Assembly (NCBI RefSeq): GCF_003751225.1
Contig: NZ_RJKE01000001.1
Span: forward strand, 3,162,001-3,226,000
Direction: 5' to 3'
Length of the DNA stretch: 64,000 bases
DNA from: Actinocorallia herbida
GTDB lineage: Bacteria; Actinomycetota; Actinomycetes; Streptosporangiales; Streptosporangiaceae
Shown here: positions 34,696-45,085 of the stretch, in pieces
Position numbering within the stretch: position 1 is the stretch's first letter
How the letters are laid out: every line of letters begins with the position of its first letter
Position numbers and translations under genes: made by a program
The notes under the pieces: model-generated
Told to the model about the DNA's origin: nothing
What the model saw: the letters and a program-made list of their open reading frames with translations, nothing else
Databases searched by the model: none

Positions 34696-35862
34696 GTGAG
34701 TGTTCTCGACGTCCTCTCAGGCGACGAGCGCATGGTCGTGCAGACCGTGCGGGAATTCGTCGACAAGGAGGTCAAGCCGGTCGTCCGCGACCTGGAGCAC
34801 AGCGACACCTATCCCGAGGCGCTCATCGAGCAGATGAAGCGGCTCGGCGTCTACGGCCTCGCCATCCCCGAGGAGTACGGCGGCAACGCGGTGTCGATGT
34901 CCTGCTACGTCCTGGTCACCGAGGAGCTCGCGCGCGGCTGGATGAGCCTCGCGGGAGCGATGGGCGGCCACACCGTCGTCGCGAAGCTCATCCTTCTGTT
35001 CGGCACCGAGGAGCAGAAGCGGCGGTACCTGCCGGGCATGGCGACGGGCGAGATCCGCGCGACGATGGCGCTCACCGAGCCCGGCGGAGGCTCCGACCTC
35101 CAGGCGATGCGCACGACCGCCCGCAGGGACGGCGACGCCTACGTCGTGGACGGCGGCAAGACCTGGATCACCAACTCGCGCCGCTCCCAGGTGATCGCCC
35201 TGCTCTGCAAGACCGATCCCGACACCGTCCCCGGCCACAAGGGCATGTCGATCCTGCTGGTCGAGCACGGCCCCGGCCTGACCGTCTCCCGGGACCTGCC
35301 GAAGCTCGGCTACAAGGGCGTCGAGAGCTGCGAACTCGTCTTCGACGGCCATCGCGCGCCCGCCGACGCGCTCCTGGGCGGCGTCGAAGGCAATGGCTTC
35401 GCCCAGATGATGAAGGGCCTGGAGACCGGCCGCCTTCAAGTCGCCGCCCGCGCGCTGGGCGTCGGCCGCGCCGCCCTGGAAGACGCCCTCGCCTACGCGC
35501 AGGAGCGCGAGTCGTTCGGCAAGCCGATCTGGCGGCACCAGTCGATCGGCAACTACCTCGCCGACGCCGCGACCTCCCTCACCGCGGCCCGCCAGCTCGC
35601 GCTGTACGCGGCCCGTGAGGCGGACGCGGGCCGCCGCGTCGACATGGAGGCCGGGATGGCCAAGCTGTTCGCCTCTGAGACCGCCATGCAGATCACGCTG
35701 AACGCGGTCCGCATCCACGGCGGCTACGGCTACTCCACCGAGTTCGACGTGGAGCGCTACTTCCGCGACGCCCCGCTGATGATCGTCGGTGAGGGCACCA
35801 ACGAGATCCAGCGCAACGTCATCGCCGCCCAGCTCGTCAAGCGCGGCGGGCTCGACGCCTGA
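34696..35862 (+). CDS. Acyl-CoA dehydrogenase
   Basis: This 388-residue flavoenzyme oxidises an acyl-CoA to the 2,3-enoyl-CoA. Signatures are LTEPGGGSDLQAMRTTAR, the FAD-binding KTWITNSRRSQV and FGKPIWRHQSIGNYLADAAT segments, and the C-terminal HGGYGYSTEFDVERYFRD, followed by GEGTNEIQRNVIA. The catalytic Glu of short-chain members is expected shortly before that segment. The GTG start has AGGAG 7 nt upstream. It is the second gene of an operon with the CaiB/BaiF transferase, so the transferase product is a plausible substrate. Confidence 0.93.
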   Translation: MSVLDVLSGDERMVVQTVREFVDKEVKPVVRDLEHSDTYPEALIEQMKRLGVYGLAIPEEYGGNAVSMSCYVLVTEELARGWMSLAGAMGGHTVVAKLILLFGTEEQKRRYLPGMATGEIRATMALTEPGGGSDLQAMRTTARRDGDAYVVDGGKTWITNSRRSQVIALLCKTDPDTVPGHKGMSILLVEHGPGLTVSRDLPKLGYKGVESCELVFDGHRAPADALLGGVEGNGFAQMMKGLETGRLQVAARALGVGRAALEDALAYAQERESFGKPIWRHQSIGNYLADAATSLTAARQLALYAAREADAGRRVDMEAGMAKLFASETAMQITLNAVRIHGGYGYSTEFDVERYFRDAPLMIVGEGTNEIQRNVIAAQLVKRGGLDA

Positions 35863-35961
35863 CCCGCCCGCGCCCCCTCCCGGGTGGCCTGATGCGGCCA
35901 CGGCGATGGCGGCCGCGTGATCACGCCCGAATGTGTCAGAGGGTCGTGATTCCATCACCGG

Positions 35962-36966
35962 GTGAGGTCGCGTGAGAGGGGGCGGGCGGGATGGGATCCG
36001 AGCGGGTGCGGGCCGTACGACGAGGATCGGCACCGGTGGCTGATCCCGGGCTGGGCGGGCCGGGTCAGGGCGCCGCGGAGCGGTGCGGGGTGGCTGCTCG
36101 TCATGCTCGGCTGCGCCGCCGTGTTCCTGGCGGGCCGGCTGGTGCTGCGGGAGGCGGTGGCGCACTGGTACTTCGCGGTTCCCGTGCTGGCGGTCCTGTG
36201 GTTCCTCGCGGACCGCTGGTTCCGGGGACGGTGGCGGGCCGAGCAGGAGCGGCGGGAGCGGTTCGCGGCGCTGCGGTGGACGATCGGGCAGCTCGACGCG
36301 ATGACCTGGCTGGAGTTCGAGGTCGCGGTCCGTGACCTGATGCGGCGCGACGGGATCGCCGCCGAACACGTGGGGAAGCCGGGCGATTTCTCCGGTGACG
36401 TCGTCGGCGCCGATCCCGTCCTGGGCAAGACCTGGATGGTCCAGGCGAAGCATTACGGGGCGAAGTCCAAGGTGCGGTCCGAGGACGTGCAGAAGGTCGC
36501 CGGGGCGGCCTGGCCCGTCTACAGGGCGCAGTTGACGCTGGTGGTCACCACGAACACCTACACGAGGCAGGCCAGGGACTTCGCGGGCCTGTCGGGGATG
36601 CACCTCATCGACCGGAACGGCCTGATCGACTGGGCGGCCCGGGGCGTCCACCTCTACGACGTGCTCGGCATCACCCCACAGGCGGCCGGACGCCCCGCCT
36701 CCTTACCAGGTGCCCCCGCCAGGCCGGGTGCCCCCGCCAGGCCGGGAGGGCGCCGTGCGCCGGAGTCCTTGCCGTGCGCGCCGGAGCAGAAGAGGATGCC
36801 GTCGTACAGGGCGCCCCGCATGAGGCGGGCGCGTTCGACGGGAACTCGTCGGGGCGGTCGGGCCCGGCCTGCGGACGGCCTCACGCCGTCCGTCCGGGCC
36901 GGCGCGAGCGGGTCCCGGCGGGGAAGAGGATGGCCGGATGTCCGGGCTGTTGGTGAATCCGCTTGA
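35962..36966 (+). CDS. Membrane-anchored Mrr-like restriction endonuclease domain protein
   Basis: The 334-residue frame has two membrane helices at about residues 43-84 followed by an Mrr_cat-type PD-(D/E)xK nuclease domain (residues 105-236). The hydrophobic, Asp and Q-x-K pattern is visible: GDFSGDVVGAD with D146, then WMVQAKHYG with Q161 and K163. Such proteins cleave modified or foreign DNA, but function is inferred. Nuclease-like sequence ends near residue 238; the last ~95 residues (low complexity, with an 18-bp tandem duplication at 36710-36745) look unlike a domain and overlap the DedA start by 29 bp, so an old stop or frame may have been lost. There is no associated methyltransferase. 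The GTG start lacks a clear ribosome-binding site. Confidence 0.7.
   Translation: MRSRERGRAGWDPSGCGPYDEDRHRWLIPGWAGRVRAPRSGAGWLLVMLGCAAVFLAGRLVLREAVAHWYFAVPVLAVLWFLADRWFRGRWRAEQERRERFAALRWTIGQLDAMTWLEFEVAVRDLMRRDGIAAEHVGKPGDFSGDVVGADPVLGKTWMVQAKHYGAKSKVRSEDVQKVAGAAWPVYRAQLTLVVTTNTYTRQARDFAGLSGMHLIDRNGLIDWAARGVHLYDVLGITPQAAGRPASLPGAPARPGAPARPGGRRAPESLPCAPEQKRMPSYRAPRMRRARSTGTRRGGRARPADGLTPSVRAGASGSRRGRGWPDVRAVGESA
36710..36745. repeat. 18-bp tandem duplication in the nuclease gene tail
   Basis: Two perfect copies of GTGCCCCCGCCAGGCCGG (36710-36727 and 36728-36745) encode repeated Ala-Pro-Ala-Arg-Pro-Gly in the atypical C-terminal tail. This is consistent with slippage in a region under weak selection. 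Confidence 0.8.
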
Positions 36967-37561
36967 CGCGCACGCGCTGCTGGTGGCCTTCGGGGTGATC
37001 GGGGTGGGGGTGATCCTCTTCGCGGAGACCGGGCTGCTCATCGGCTTCTTCCTGCCGGGTGACTCGCTGCTGTTCGGCGCGGGGCTGCTGTGCACCGCGG
37101 GCGCGAGCACCGATGTGCAGCTGTCGCTGCCGTGGGTGCTGGTCTCCGCGGTCACCGGGGCGCTGCTCGGCGCGCAGACCGGATTCGTGCTGGGGCGGCG
37201 GGGAGGGCGGATGCTGCTCGCCCGCAAGGAGAAGGGAAGGCTCCACGACGGGGTGGCGCGGGCCGAGGAACTGCTCGCCAGGTACGGCTACGGAAAGGCG
37301 ATCGTCCTCGCCCGGTTCATCCCGATCGTGCGGACCGTCGTGAACCCCGTCGCCGGGGCGCTCGACGTCCCGGCCAGGACCTTCCTGTTCTGGCAGGTCA
37401 CCGGCGGCCTCGTGTGGACGGTGGGGCTCATCGTCGCCGGATACCTGCTCGGCGGCGTGGTCCCGGGCATCGACAGGTACCTGCTCCCGGTGCTCTTCGC
37501 GGGCGCGGTGCTGTCGATGCTGCCCGTCCTGCGGGAATTGCGCCGCACCCGCCGCACCTGA
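36938..37561 (+). CDS. DedA family membrane protein
   Basis: The 207-residue protein has the DedA/SNARE-associated core: FGVIGVGVILFAETGLLIGF then PGDSLLFGAGLLC (re-entrant loop) and, later, LLARYGYGKAIVLARFIPIV then RTVVNPVAGALDV. In other bacteria DedA proteins flip undecaprenyl phosphate or phospholipids between membrane leaflets. Five or so membrane segments fit. It starts inside the 3' end of the nuclease frame and is followed by a repeat-bearing promoter for the PepSY gene. Confidence 0.88.
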   Translation: MSGLLVNPLDAHALLVAFGVIGVGVILFAETGLLIGFFLPGDSLLFGAGLLCTAGASTDVQLSLPWVLVSAVTGALLGAQTGFVLGRRGGRMLLARKEKGRLHDGVARAEELLARYGYGKAIVLARFIPIVRTVVNPVAGALDVPARTFLFWQVTGGLVWTVGLIVAGYLLGGVVPGIDRYLLPVLFAGAVLSMLPVLRELRRTRRT

Positions 37562-37622
37562 ACCGGCGCGGGTCCCGTCGGCCCCGGCCGCTCTTCCGCC
37601 GCCCGGACGAAGCTGAGGTGAT

Positions 37623-37649
37623 CTTCAGGGGGCTTCAGGCCGCCTTCAG
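37623..37649 (+). promoter_or_regulatory. CTTCAG direct repeats upstream of the PepSY gene
   Basis: CTTCAG occurs at 37623-37628, 37633-37638 and 37644-37649, at 10- and 11-bp spacing, 55-81 bp before the ATG. Helical-turn-spaced direct repeats are the usual target form for OmpR/PhoP response regulators, so the gene is probably under envelope-stress or metal two-component control. Confidence 0.5.
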
Positions 37650-37703
37650 CCGCCGTCACGGAGTGTGGTGCCGATGTGCATTCGCGTCCAGGGGGAGTAT
37701 TCG

Positions 37704-38372
37704 ATGCCTGCCAAGACCGTGCTCGCGCTAGCGTTCGCCGCCACCACGGCCGCCGGGATGTCCGGGGGTGCCGTCGCCGCGTTCGCCGACGACGCCGTCC
37801 GGGCGCCCGGCGCCGTGCAAGCGACCGAGACCGCGTCACCCATGCCGTCGTCGCCGGAGAGCCCGGGGGCGAGCCCGTCCGCCGGCCCGTCGGAGTCGTT
37901 CACCGCGCCGGACGTCACCGCGGAACAGGCGATCTCCAAGGCGATGGAGAAGCAGCAGGACTCCACGATCGCGTCCGCGAAGCTGGAGAGCGAGGCGGGG
38001 ACCGAGACCTGGCAGGTCGAGACCCTGACCAAGGACGACAAGTGGCACCAGGTGACGGTCGACGCGACGACCGGTGAGGTCACCGAGGACAAGGAGTCCT
38101 CGGAGTCCAAGCAGTCCACGGCGGTCAAGGACGCCAAGATCAAGGCCACCGACGCCATCGCCAAGGCCACCGAGCAGCAGCCCGGCACGGTCAAGGAGCT
38201 GGAGTTCAAGGAGAAGGACTCGAAGGGCTCCTGGACGGTCGAGGTCGTCGACGACCAGGGCATGACGCACGAGGTCAAGGTCGACGCGGAGACCGGCGAG
38301 GCCACCATGCAGCCCGCCGAGACCCCGACCATGAGCCCGACCGAGAGCCCGGCCACCTCACCGACCCCCTGA
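37704..38372 (+). CDS. Secreted PepSY-domain protein
   Basis: The 222-residue protein begins with a signal peptide (MPAKTVLALAFAATTAAGMS, cleaved near AVAAFA), then a Pro/Ser-rich linker and two tandem PepSY domains (VTAEQAISKAMEKQQDSTI with WHQVTVDATTGEVTEDKE; KIKATDAIAKATEQQPGTV with TWTVEVVDDQGMTHEV-like continuation). It ends in a Thr/Pro/Ser tail. PepSY proteins act outside the cell, inhibiting peptidases or sensing envelope state. Lysine and Glu codons are far more frequent than in neighbours, as expected for a secreted acidic protein. GGGGGAG precedes the ATG. Confidence 0.85.
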   Translation: MPAKTVLALAFAATTAAGMSGGAVAAFADDAVRAPGAVQATETASPMPSSPESPGASPSAGPSESFTAPDVTAEQAISKAMEKQQDSTIASAKLESEAGTETWQVETLTKDDKWHQVTVDATTGEVTEDKESSESKQSTAVKDAKIKATDAIAKATEQQPGTVKELEFKEKDSKGSWTVEVVDDQGMTHEVKVDAETGEATMQPAETPTMSPTESPATSPTP

Positions 38373-38378
38373 CCCGTC

Positions 38379-38437
38379 CCGGAAGGCCCCGGCCCGCCGT
38401 CGCACCGAAGAACGCGACGCGCACCGGGGCCTTCCGG
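38379..38437. terminator. Long-loop 14-bp inverted repeat after PepSY gene
   Basis: Perfect arms CCGGAAGGCCCCGG and CCGGGGCCTTCCGG are separated by 31 nt and start 6 bp past the PepSY stop. It is probably a terminator despite the long loop. Confidence 0.6.
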
Positions 38438-38516
38438 TCCCCACGCGCGGCGCGCCGCCCACCCGACGGACCTTTAGGGTGCGATGAGAGAGGGTCCTCG
38501 GCGCGGGGAGGTCGCG

Positions 38517-39071
38517 GTGGAGATACGGGCGTTCGAGGCAGGGGACGTCCCCGGCCTGCTCCGGTGGATCGACGGGTTCGAGGCACTGGTCCTGTGGACC
38601 GGGCCGAACAGGTTCCGGTGGCCGCTGGACCGGGCGCAGCTCGCCCGGTACGCGGCGGAGGCCGGGACGGACCTGCTGATCTGGTCGTTCGTGGATCACG
38701 GGGCCGTCGTGGGGCACGCGTCCCTGGCCGTCGACCGGGCGGCCGGGACGGCCCGGCTGGGCCGCGTCCTGGTGGCACCGGAAGCGCGCGGGCGGGGCCT
38801 CGGGGAGGCCGTCGTGAGGGCGGCGCAGCGTGCCGCGTTCGCCGATCCGGGGACGCGGCGCCTCACGCTCGGGGTCTACGCCCGGAACACCGGGGCCGTC
38901 CGGCTGTACGAGCGGCTCGGGTTCGTCCGGGAAGAGGGCGCGGGGACGCAGGTCCTGGTGAACGGCGTCCCGTGGTCGTCCTTCGAGATGGCGGTGACCG
39001 CCGACGCCTGGCGTTCCGCCGGGCCCGATGAGCACGCCGCCGACCGGTCAGGAATCGAGAAGCGGCGTTGA
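38517..39071 (+). CDS. GNAT family N-acetyltransferase
   Basis: This 184-residue GNAT protein carries the acetyl-CoA pyrophosphate loop in VLVAPEARGRGLGEAVV (Q/R-x-x-G-x-G/A) and the C-terminal NTGAVRLYERLGFVREEG typical of RimJ/RimL-like members. It transfers an acetyl group to an unknown amine or protein N-terminus. GTG 38517 has GGGGAG at 6 nt; ATG 38484 is an alternative with weaker signals. It is followed by the VOC gene 25 bp downstream and may share its transcript. Confidence 0.85.
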   Translation: MEIRAFEAGDVPGLLRWIDGFEALVLWTGPNRFRWPLDRAQLARYAAEAGTDLLIWSFVDHGAVVGHASLAVDRAAGTARLGRVLVAPEARGRGLGEAVVRAAQRAAFADPGTRRLTLGVYARNTGAVRLYERLGFVREEGAGTQVLVNGVPWSSFEMAVTADAWRSAGPDEHAADRSGIEKRR

Positions 39072-39096
39072 CCTGGCCCGGCCTAGCGTGGAGGGC

Positions 39097-39507
39097 ATGG
39101 ACATCACCATTCATTCCACGTTCCTCCCGCACGACGACCCTGAGGCGTCCCTGGCGTTCTACCGGGACGCGCTCGGCTTCGAAGTCCGCCTCGACGTGGG
39201 CCAGGGCAGGATGCGGTGGATCACGATCGGCCCGAAGGGGCAGCCCGACACGTCGATCGTGCTGACCCCGCCCGCCGTCGACCCCGGCATCACCGAGGAC
39301 GAGCGCCGCACCGTCACCGAGATGATGGCCAAGGGCACCTACGCCAGCGTCATCCTGGCGACCCACGACCTCGACGGGACCTTCGAGCGGGTCGCGGCGT
39401 CCGGCGCCGAGGTCGTCCAGGAACCGACCGACCAGCCCTACGGGGTGCGCGACGCCGCCTTCCGCGACCCGGCGGGCAACATGGTCCGCGTCCGCGCACT
39501 GGGCTGA
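39097..39507 (+). CDS. VOC (glyoxalase/extradiol dioxygenase) family protein
   Basis: The 136-residue protein has the beta-alpha-beta-beta-beta VOC module: [20 protein letters not shown], then [19 protein letters not shown] and [20 protein letters not shown] with PAGNMVRV at the end. H in HSTFLPH and E in the QEP segment could be metal ligands. Members of this small group are often antibiotic-resistance or glyoxalase-like proteins. The ATG at 39097 has GGAGGG upstream. It stands 116 bp before the UvrA-like ATPase gene. Confidence 0.85.
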   Translation: MDITIHSTFLPHDDPEASLAFYRDALGFEVRLDVGQGRMRWITIGPKGQPDTSIVLTPPAVDPGITEDERRTVTEMMAKGTYASVILATHDLDGTFERVAASGAEVVQEPTDQPYGVRDAAFRDPAGNMVRVRALG

Positions 39508-39623
39508 CCTTCCGGTAGATACCGCACGTACCGCGGGGGTTCGCGCATATGCTCGAAGGCCGATCGAGCCGGGTCACGCCGGCCGGGCCTCCGCGGCCCC
39601 GCCCCACCGACGATGGAGAGACG

Positions 39624-42002
<2,379 letters not shown>

Positions 42003-42016
42003 CGCGCGGCTTCCAG

Positions 42017-42042
42017 GCGGCCCCGGAGCGATCCGGGGCCGC
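42017..42042. terminator. Perfect 10-bp terminator after UvrA-like gene
   Basis: GCGGCCCCGG and CCGGGGCCGC with a 6-nt loop, followed by TTTCG, lie 14 bp past the stop codon. Confidence 0.8.
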
Positions 42043-42146
42043 TTTCGCGTCTCCGGGTGACGCGGGTCACCCGCCGGGGGCGTCACAACGGGGAGGGCTA
42101 TCCCGTCAATTGTGTGAAGCCAAGGACAACGGCAAAGGAGCCGATC

Positions 42147-42614
42147 ATGGAAGCCCGACTGAACGCCTTCGCCAACCCCCTCACGGGCAAGGTGCTGAAG
42201 CACCTCATCGCGGCGGGCAAGGCCGCCGAAGAGGTCCTCCCGCACGCGACCGCGGAGCTGGTGAAGATCCGCGCGAGCCAGGTCAACGGCTGCGGGTTCT
42301 GCCTCGACATGCACACCAAGGACGCCATCGCGGCCGGTGAGACCTCCACCCGCCTCAACCTCGTCGCCGCCTGGCGCGAGGCCACCGTCTTCACCGAGCC
42401 CGAGCGCGCCGCCCTGGAGCTCGCCGAGCAGGCCACCCGCCTCGCCGACGGCACCGGCGTCACCGACGAGGTCTGGGCCAACGCGGCCAAGCACTACAAC
42501 GAGGACCAGCTCCTCGCCCTGGTGTCCGCCATCGCCGTCATCAACGCCTTCAACCGCCTCAACGTCACCCTCCGCCAGCCCGCGGGCGACTACCAGCCCG
42601 GCCAGTTCGGCTGA
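42147..42614 (+). CDS. Carboxymuconolactone decarboxylase/AhpD-like protein
   Basis: The 155-residue protein has the AhpD-like helical core with the redox motif CGFCLDMHTKDAIAAGE, in which the two Cys and the following His are those used in peroxidase activity. LVKIRASQVNGCG precedes it and YNEDQLLALVSAIAVINAFN follows. Such proteins reduce peroxides or act as decarboxylase relatives. AAAGGAG lies 6 nt before the ATG. The next gene downstream is an AraC regulator on the same strand, separated by a hairpin. Confidence 0.9.
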   Translation: MEARLNAFANPLTGKVLKHLIAAGKAAEEVLPHATAELVKIRASQVNGCGFCLDMHTKDAIAAGETSTRLNLVAAWREATVFTEPERAALELAEQATRLADGTGVTDEVWANAAKHYNEDQLLALVSAIAVINAFNRLNVTLRQPAGDYQPGQFG

Positions 42615-42627
42615 CCCCGCCCCTGAC

Positions 42628-42660
42628 GCCGGGAAGGCCCATACTCCGGGCCGTCCCGGC
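42628..42660. terminator. Hairpin after AhpD-like gene
   Basis: GCCGGGA and TCCCGGC, with GGCCC and GGGCC inside, form a 12-bp stem interrupted by single A and G bulges opposite one another, followed by CTTTCG. The loop is 7 nt. Confidence 0.65.
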
Positions 42661-42725
42661 CTTTCGCCGTCCCGGCCCGTTTCCGGTCGGCGGTCCTGCC
42701 GGGGCGGGCATGCCAGAATCGGGGG

Positions 42726-43166
42726 ATGGGGAGCAGGTCCGCCGAGGAGCGGCTGAGTGATCTCGCGCGGTTGCGCCGGGTCCGGGATCGGATGGACCGG
42801 GAGTACGCGCAGCCTCTGGACGTCGAGGCGCTGGCCAGGGGTGTGCACATGTCGGCGGGGCATCTGAGCCGGGAGTTTCGCCGGGCTTATGGGGAGTCGC
42901 CCTACTCCTATTTGATGACGCGGCGGATCGAGCGGGCGATGGCCCTGCTGCGGCGCGGCGACCTGTCCGTCACCGAGGTGTGCTTCGAGGTCGGATGCTC
43001 CTCCCTCGGCACCTTCAGCACCCGCTTCACCGAGCTCGTCGGCATCTCCCCGAGCGCCTACCGCCACCAGGCCGAATCCGGCACCGAGGGCCTTCCCTCC
43101 TGCGTCGCCAAGCAGGTCACCCGCCCCGTCCGGGAAACCCCGACCCGTACCTCCCGGTCCGGCTAG
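42726..43166 (+). CDS. AraC family transcriptional regulator (DNA-binding domain only)
   Basis: This 146-residue protein is almost entirely an AraC HTH_18 domain: LDVEALARGVHMSAGHLSRE with FRRAYGESPYSYLMTRRIE and the second HTH DLSVTEVCFEVGCSSLGTFS with TRFTELVGISPSAYR. It has no ligand-binding domain, only a short charged tail. Such short AraC proteins often respond through protein partners. The flanking AhpD-like gene is a candidate target. Its stop overlaps the convergent membrane protein gene by 4 bp. Confidence 0.88.
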   Translation: MGSRSAEERLSDLARLRRVRDRMDREYAQPLDVEALARGVHMSAGHLSREFRRAYGESPYSYLMTRRIERAMALLRRGDLSVTEVCFEVGCSSLGTFSTRFTELVGISPSAYRHQAESGTEGLPSCVAKQVTRPVRETPTRTSRSG

Positions 43167-44050
43167 GGGACGAGGAAGGCGGTCGGCACGGACGTCGCCA
43201 GCGGGGCGAGGACGCTGAGCACGCTGAGGGGACGGCGAATGCGGAGCGCCCCCACCGTTCGGGAGCCCGGCGCGCGGTCGACGAGGCCGAGCGCCTGGGC
43301 GCGCCAGGCGAACAGCAGCGGGAAGACGACGGCGGCCACCACGACGGAGAACAGGGCACCGTAGCCGAGGATCCACCAGGAGGAGAAGTCCTCGGCTGCG
43401 ACGGCCTCGGCGTCCACCAGGGAGCAGCGCAGCGCACCGGTGGTCAGCACCGAGGTCGACCCCAGGACGGCCAGTGCGAGAGCCGAGCGCTCGACGCGTT
43501 CGCGTATCTCGACGGCGCCTCGGGCGATCAGCGCCACAGGATCGTCCTCCCGGCCGGGCGCCGGAGCGCCGACGGCCGCCGTCGCCACGGCGAGGTCGCG
43601 CACGCGCTCGTGGCCCATCCAGACCATCAGGATCCAGGGTCCGGCGGCGCACCAGCCCAGCGCGGTGAGCCCGTCGACGATCTCGCTGAAATGCCGGATC
43701 GGCACGCTCGCGCTGCCGCCCGAGACCACCAGCCCGATCGCCACGGCGGTGAGGACCCCGAGCACCGCGTAGGCCGCGAGGTTGCCCGCCCACCAGCGAC
43801 GGGAGCGGCGCCATGGCCCGGACAGCGCCCGTATCTCGCCGACCCCTCGCTGGAACAGCAGTACCCAGACCAGCAGCGAGACCGTGGCCACCGCAGCCCA
43901 GATCCGGAAGCGGCCGTCGCCGAACGCCGTGTTCCCGGTGCCGCCCGCACCGAATCGGTGCAGGAGCCCGAACACGGCGAGGACGAACAGCGCGGACGCC
44001 GCGGTCGTCGCGGAGGGATACCGGCGCCGGTCGGGTCTCGCTGCCAACAC
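43163..44050 (-). CDS. Predicted multi-pass membrane protein
   Basis: This 295-residue protein has about six to seven hydrophobic helices (SALFVLAVFGLLHRF, IWAAVATVSLLVWVLLF, GVLTAAIGLVV-like segment, WCAAGPWILMVWMG, ALAVLGSTSVLTTGAL, WILGYGALFSVVVAAVVF). Charged loops contain RRSRRWW and EIRERVERS. I do not recognise a family. The GTG at 44050 has AGGGAGG just upstream (3 nt), and TTG 44047 or GTG 44107 are alternatives. It is convergent with the AraC gene. Confidence 0.65.
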   Translation of the reverse strand: MLAARPDRRRYPSATTAASALFVLAVFGLLHRFGAGGTGNTAFGDGRFRIWAAVATVSLLVWVLLFQRGVGEIRALSGPWRRSRRWWAGNLAAYAVLGVLTAVAIGLVVSGGSASVPIRHFSEIVDGLTALGWCAAGPWILMVWMGHERVRDLAVATAAVGAPAPGREDDPVALIARGAVEIRERVERSALALAVLGSTSVLTTGALRCSLVDAEAVAAEDFSSWWILGYGALFSVVVAAVVFPLLFAWRAQALGLVDRAPGSRTVGALRIRRPLSVLSVLAPLATSVPTAFLVP

Positions 44051-44157
44051 GGGCCTCCCTGACTCGGAGGAATCCAGCCGTCGTTCGCCAGAAGCTTCGT
44101 ACACCACGGCGAGGGCCAGGCGATAGATCCCGGTCGAAGGGGTTTCGGCGGGAGGGC

Positions 44158-45012
44158 TCAGCCGTCGAGGAGCCGTTCCGTCTCGTCCCAGAGGAGCGCT
44201 TGGAGGGCGGGGTCGTCGGCGGGTGCGGACGGCCGGATCAGGCGGGTGCCGCGCACGGTGTGGTAGCCGCCGGTGCGTCCCGCGAAGGAGGGGTCGGCGG
44301 CGAGCGCGACGATCAGGCCGGCGCCGCGGGCGGGATCGCCGATTCTCAGGCGGGTGAGGATCTTCTCCAGCGGGGCGGCGAAGCGGAGCTCACGGCCGAG
44401 GCCCGTGGTGTTGAAGCCCGGGTCGAGGCAGTTGGCGGTGACGCTCGTGCCGGCCAGGCGGCGGGCCAGTTCTAGCGTGAACATGATGTCGAGCAGCTTG
44501 GTCTTGCCGTAGTGGGCCGAGGAGCCGCGCGCTGAGAAGGGGACGGTCTCCGTCAGGTCGTCGGGGAGGCGGAGGGTGCCGTGGCGGCGGGACGCCTGGG
44601 AGGCGACGTTGACGATCCGGGCCGCGGGCGCCCTGCGCAGTGCGGGCAGGAGCTCGCGGGTGAGCAGCCACGGCGCGAGATAGTTGACCGCGACCATCTC
44701 GGGGAACCCCTCGGGGGTCGTGCGCGGCGTGAACGCGTGGAGGCCCGCGTTGTTGACGAGCCCGTCGATCCCGGCGAACCGATCGGAGATCTCGCGCCCG
44801 GCCCGCCGGACGTCGGCGAGCCGCGTGAAGTCGGCGCGGAACACCTCGACCTCGGTCCCCGGCGCGTGCGCGCGGATCTCCCGCCGGGTCAGCTCTCCCT
44901 TCTCGGGGTCGCGCGCGGTGATCGCGAGCCGTGCCCCGCGCCGGGCGAGGTCGAGTGCGGCCAGACGGCCCAGGCCGCCGGTGGCACCGGTGATGACGTA
45001 GAGGGGCTGCAA
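44158..45012 (-). CDS. Short-chain dehydrogenase/reductase (retinol-dehydrogenase-like)
   Basis: The 284-residue SDR has the cofactor motif TGATGGLG at residues 8-15, an NNAG motif, catalytic Ser in IVNVASQAS and Tyr-Lys in YGKTK. It looks NADP-preferring, with Arg after the second strand (TARDPEKGE). It most resembles retinol-dehydrogenase-like reductases. The apparent start is TTG 45012; the SDR fold begins within the first five residues so little can be missing. A MarR gene is divergent, with one operator-like site overlapping the MarR start and a related half-site near the SDR promoter. Confidence 0.85.
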   Translation of the reverse strand: MQPLYVITGATGGLGRLAALDLARRGARLAITARDPEKGELTRREIRAHAPGTEVEVFRADFTRLADVRRAGREISDRFAGIDGLVNNAGLHAFTPRTTPEGFPEMVAVNYLAPWLLTRELLPALRRAPAARIVNVASQASRRHGTLRLPDDLTETVPFSARGSSAHYGKTKLLDIMFTLELARRLAGTSVTANCLDPGFNTTGLGRELRFAAPLEKILTRLRIGDPARGAGLIVALAADPSFAGRTGGYHTVRGTRLIRPSAPADDPALQALLWDETERLLDG

Positions 45013-45065
45013 CTGACGGATCCCGTTCGAAGTAGTTTGCCGATGCCCATCACTCTAGGCAGCTA

Positions 45066-45085
45066 TAGTTTGTATATGCAAACTA
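45066..45085. promoter_or_regulatory. MarR operator overlapping the MarR start codon
   Basis: TAGTTTG-TATATG-CAAACTA is a perfect 7-bp dyad. The MarR ATG lies at 45076-45078, inside its spacer. A matching half-site TAGTTTG lies at 45033-45039 toward the SDR. Binding would occlude the ribosome- and promoter-proximal region, so direct autorepression is expected. Confidence 0.65.

Noticed and set aside
36654-36884. Minus-strand small frame with LYDGILFCSGAHGKD
   Set aside because: It looks slightly protein-like but has no ribosome-binding site and lies antisense to the nuclease tail; no family recognised.
35962-36966. Restriction-modification system
   Set aside because: The nuclease-like gene has no methyltransferase or specificity partner.
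42060-42146. CGGGTCACCCG and ACAACGGG/CCCGTCAATTGT repeats before the AhpD-like gene
   Set aside because: Arms are short and imperfect; not strong enough to call an operator.
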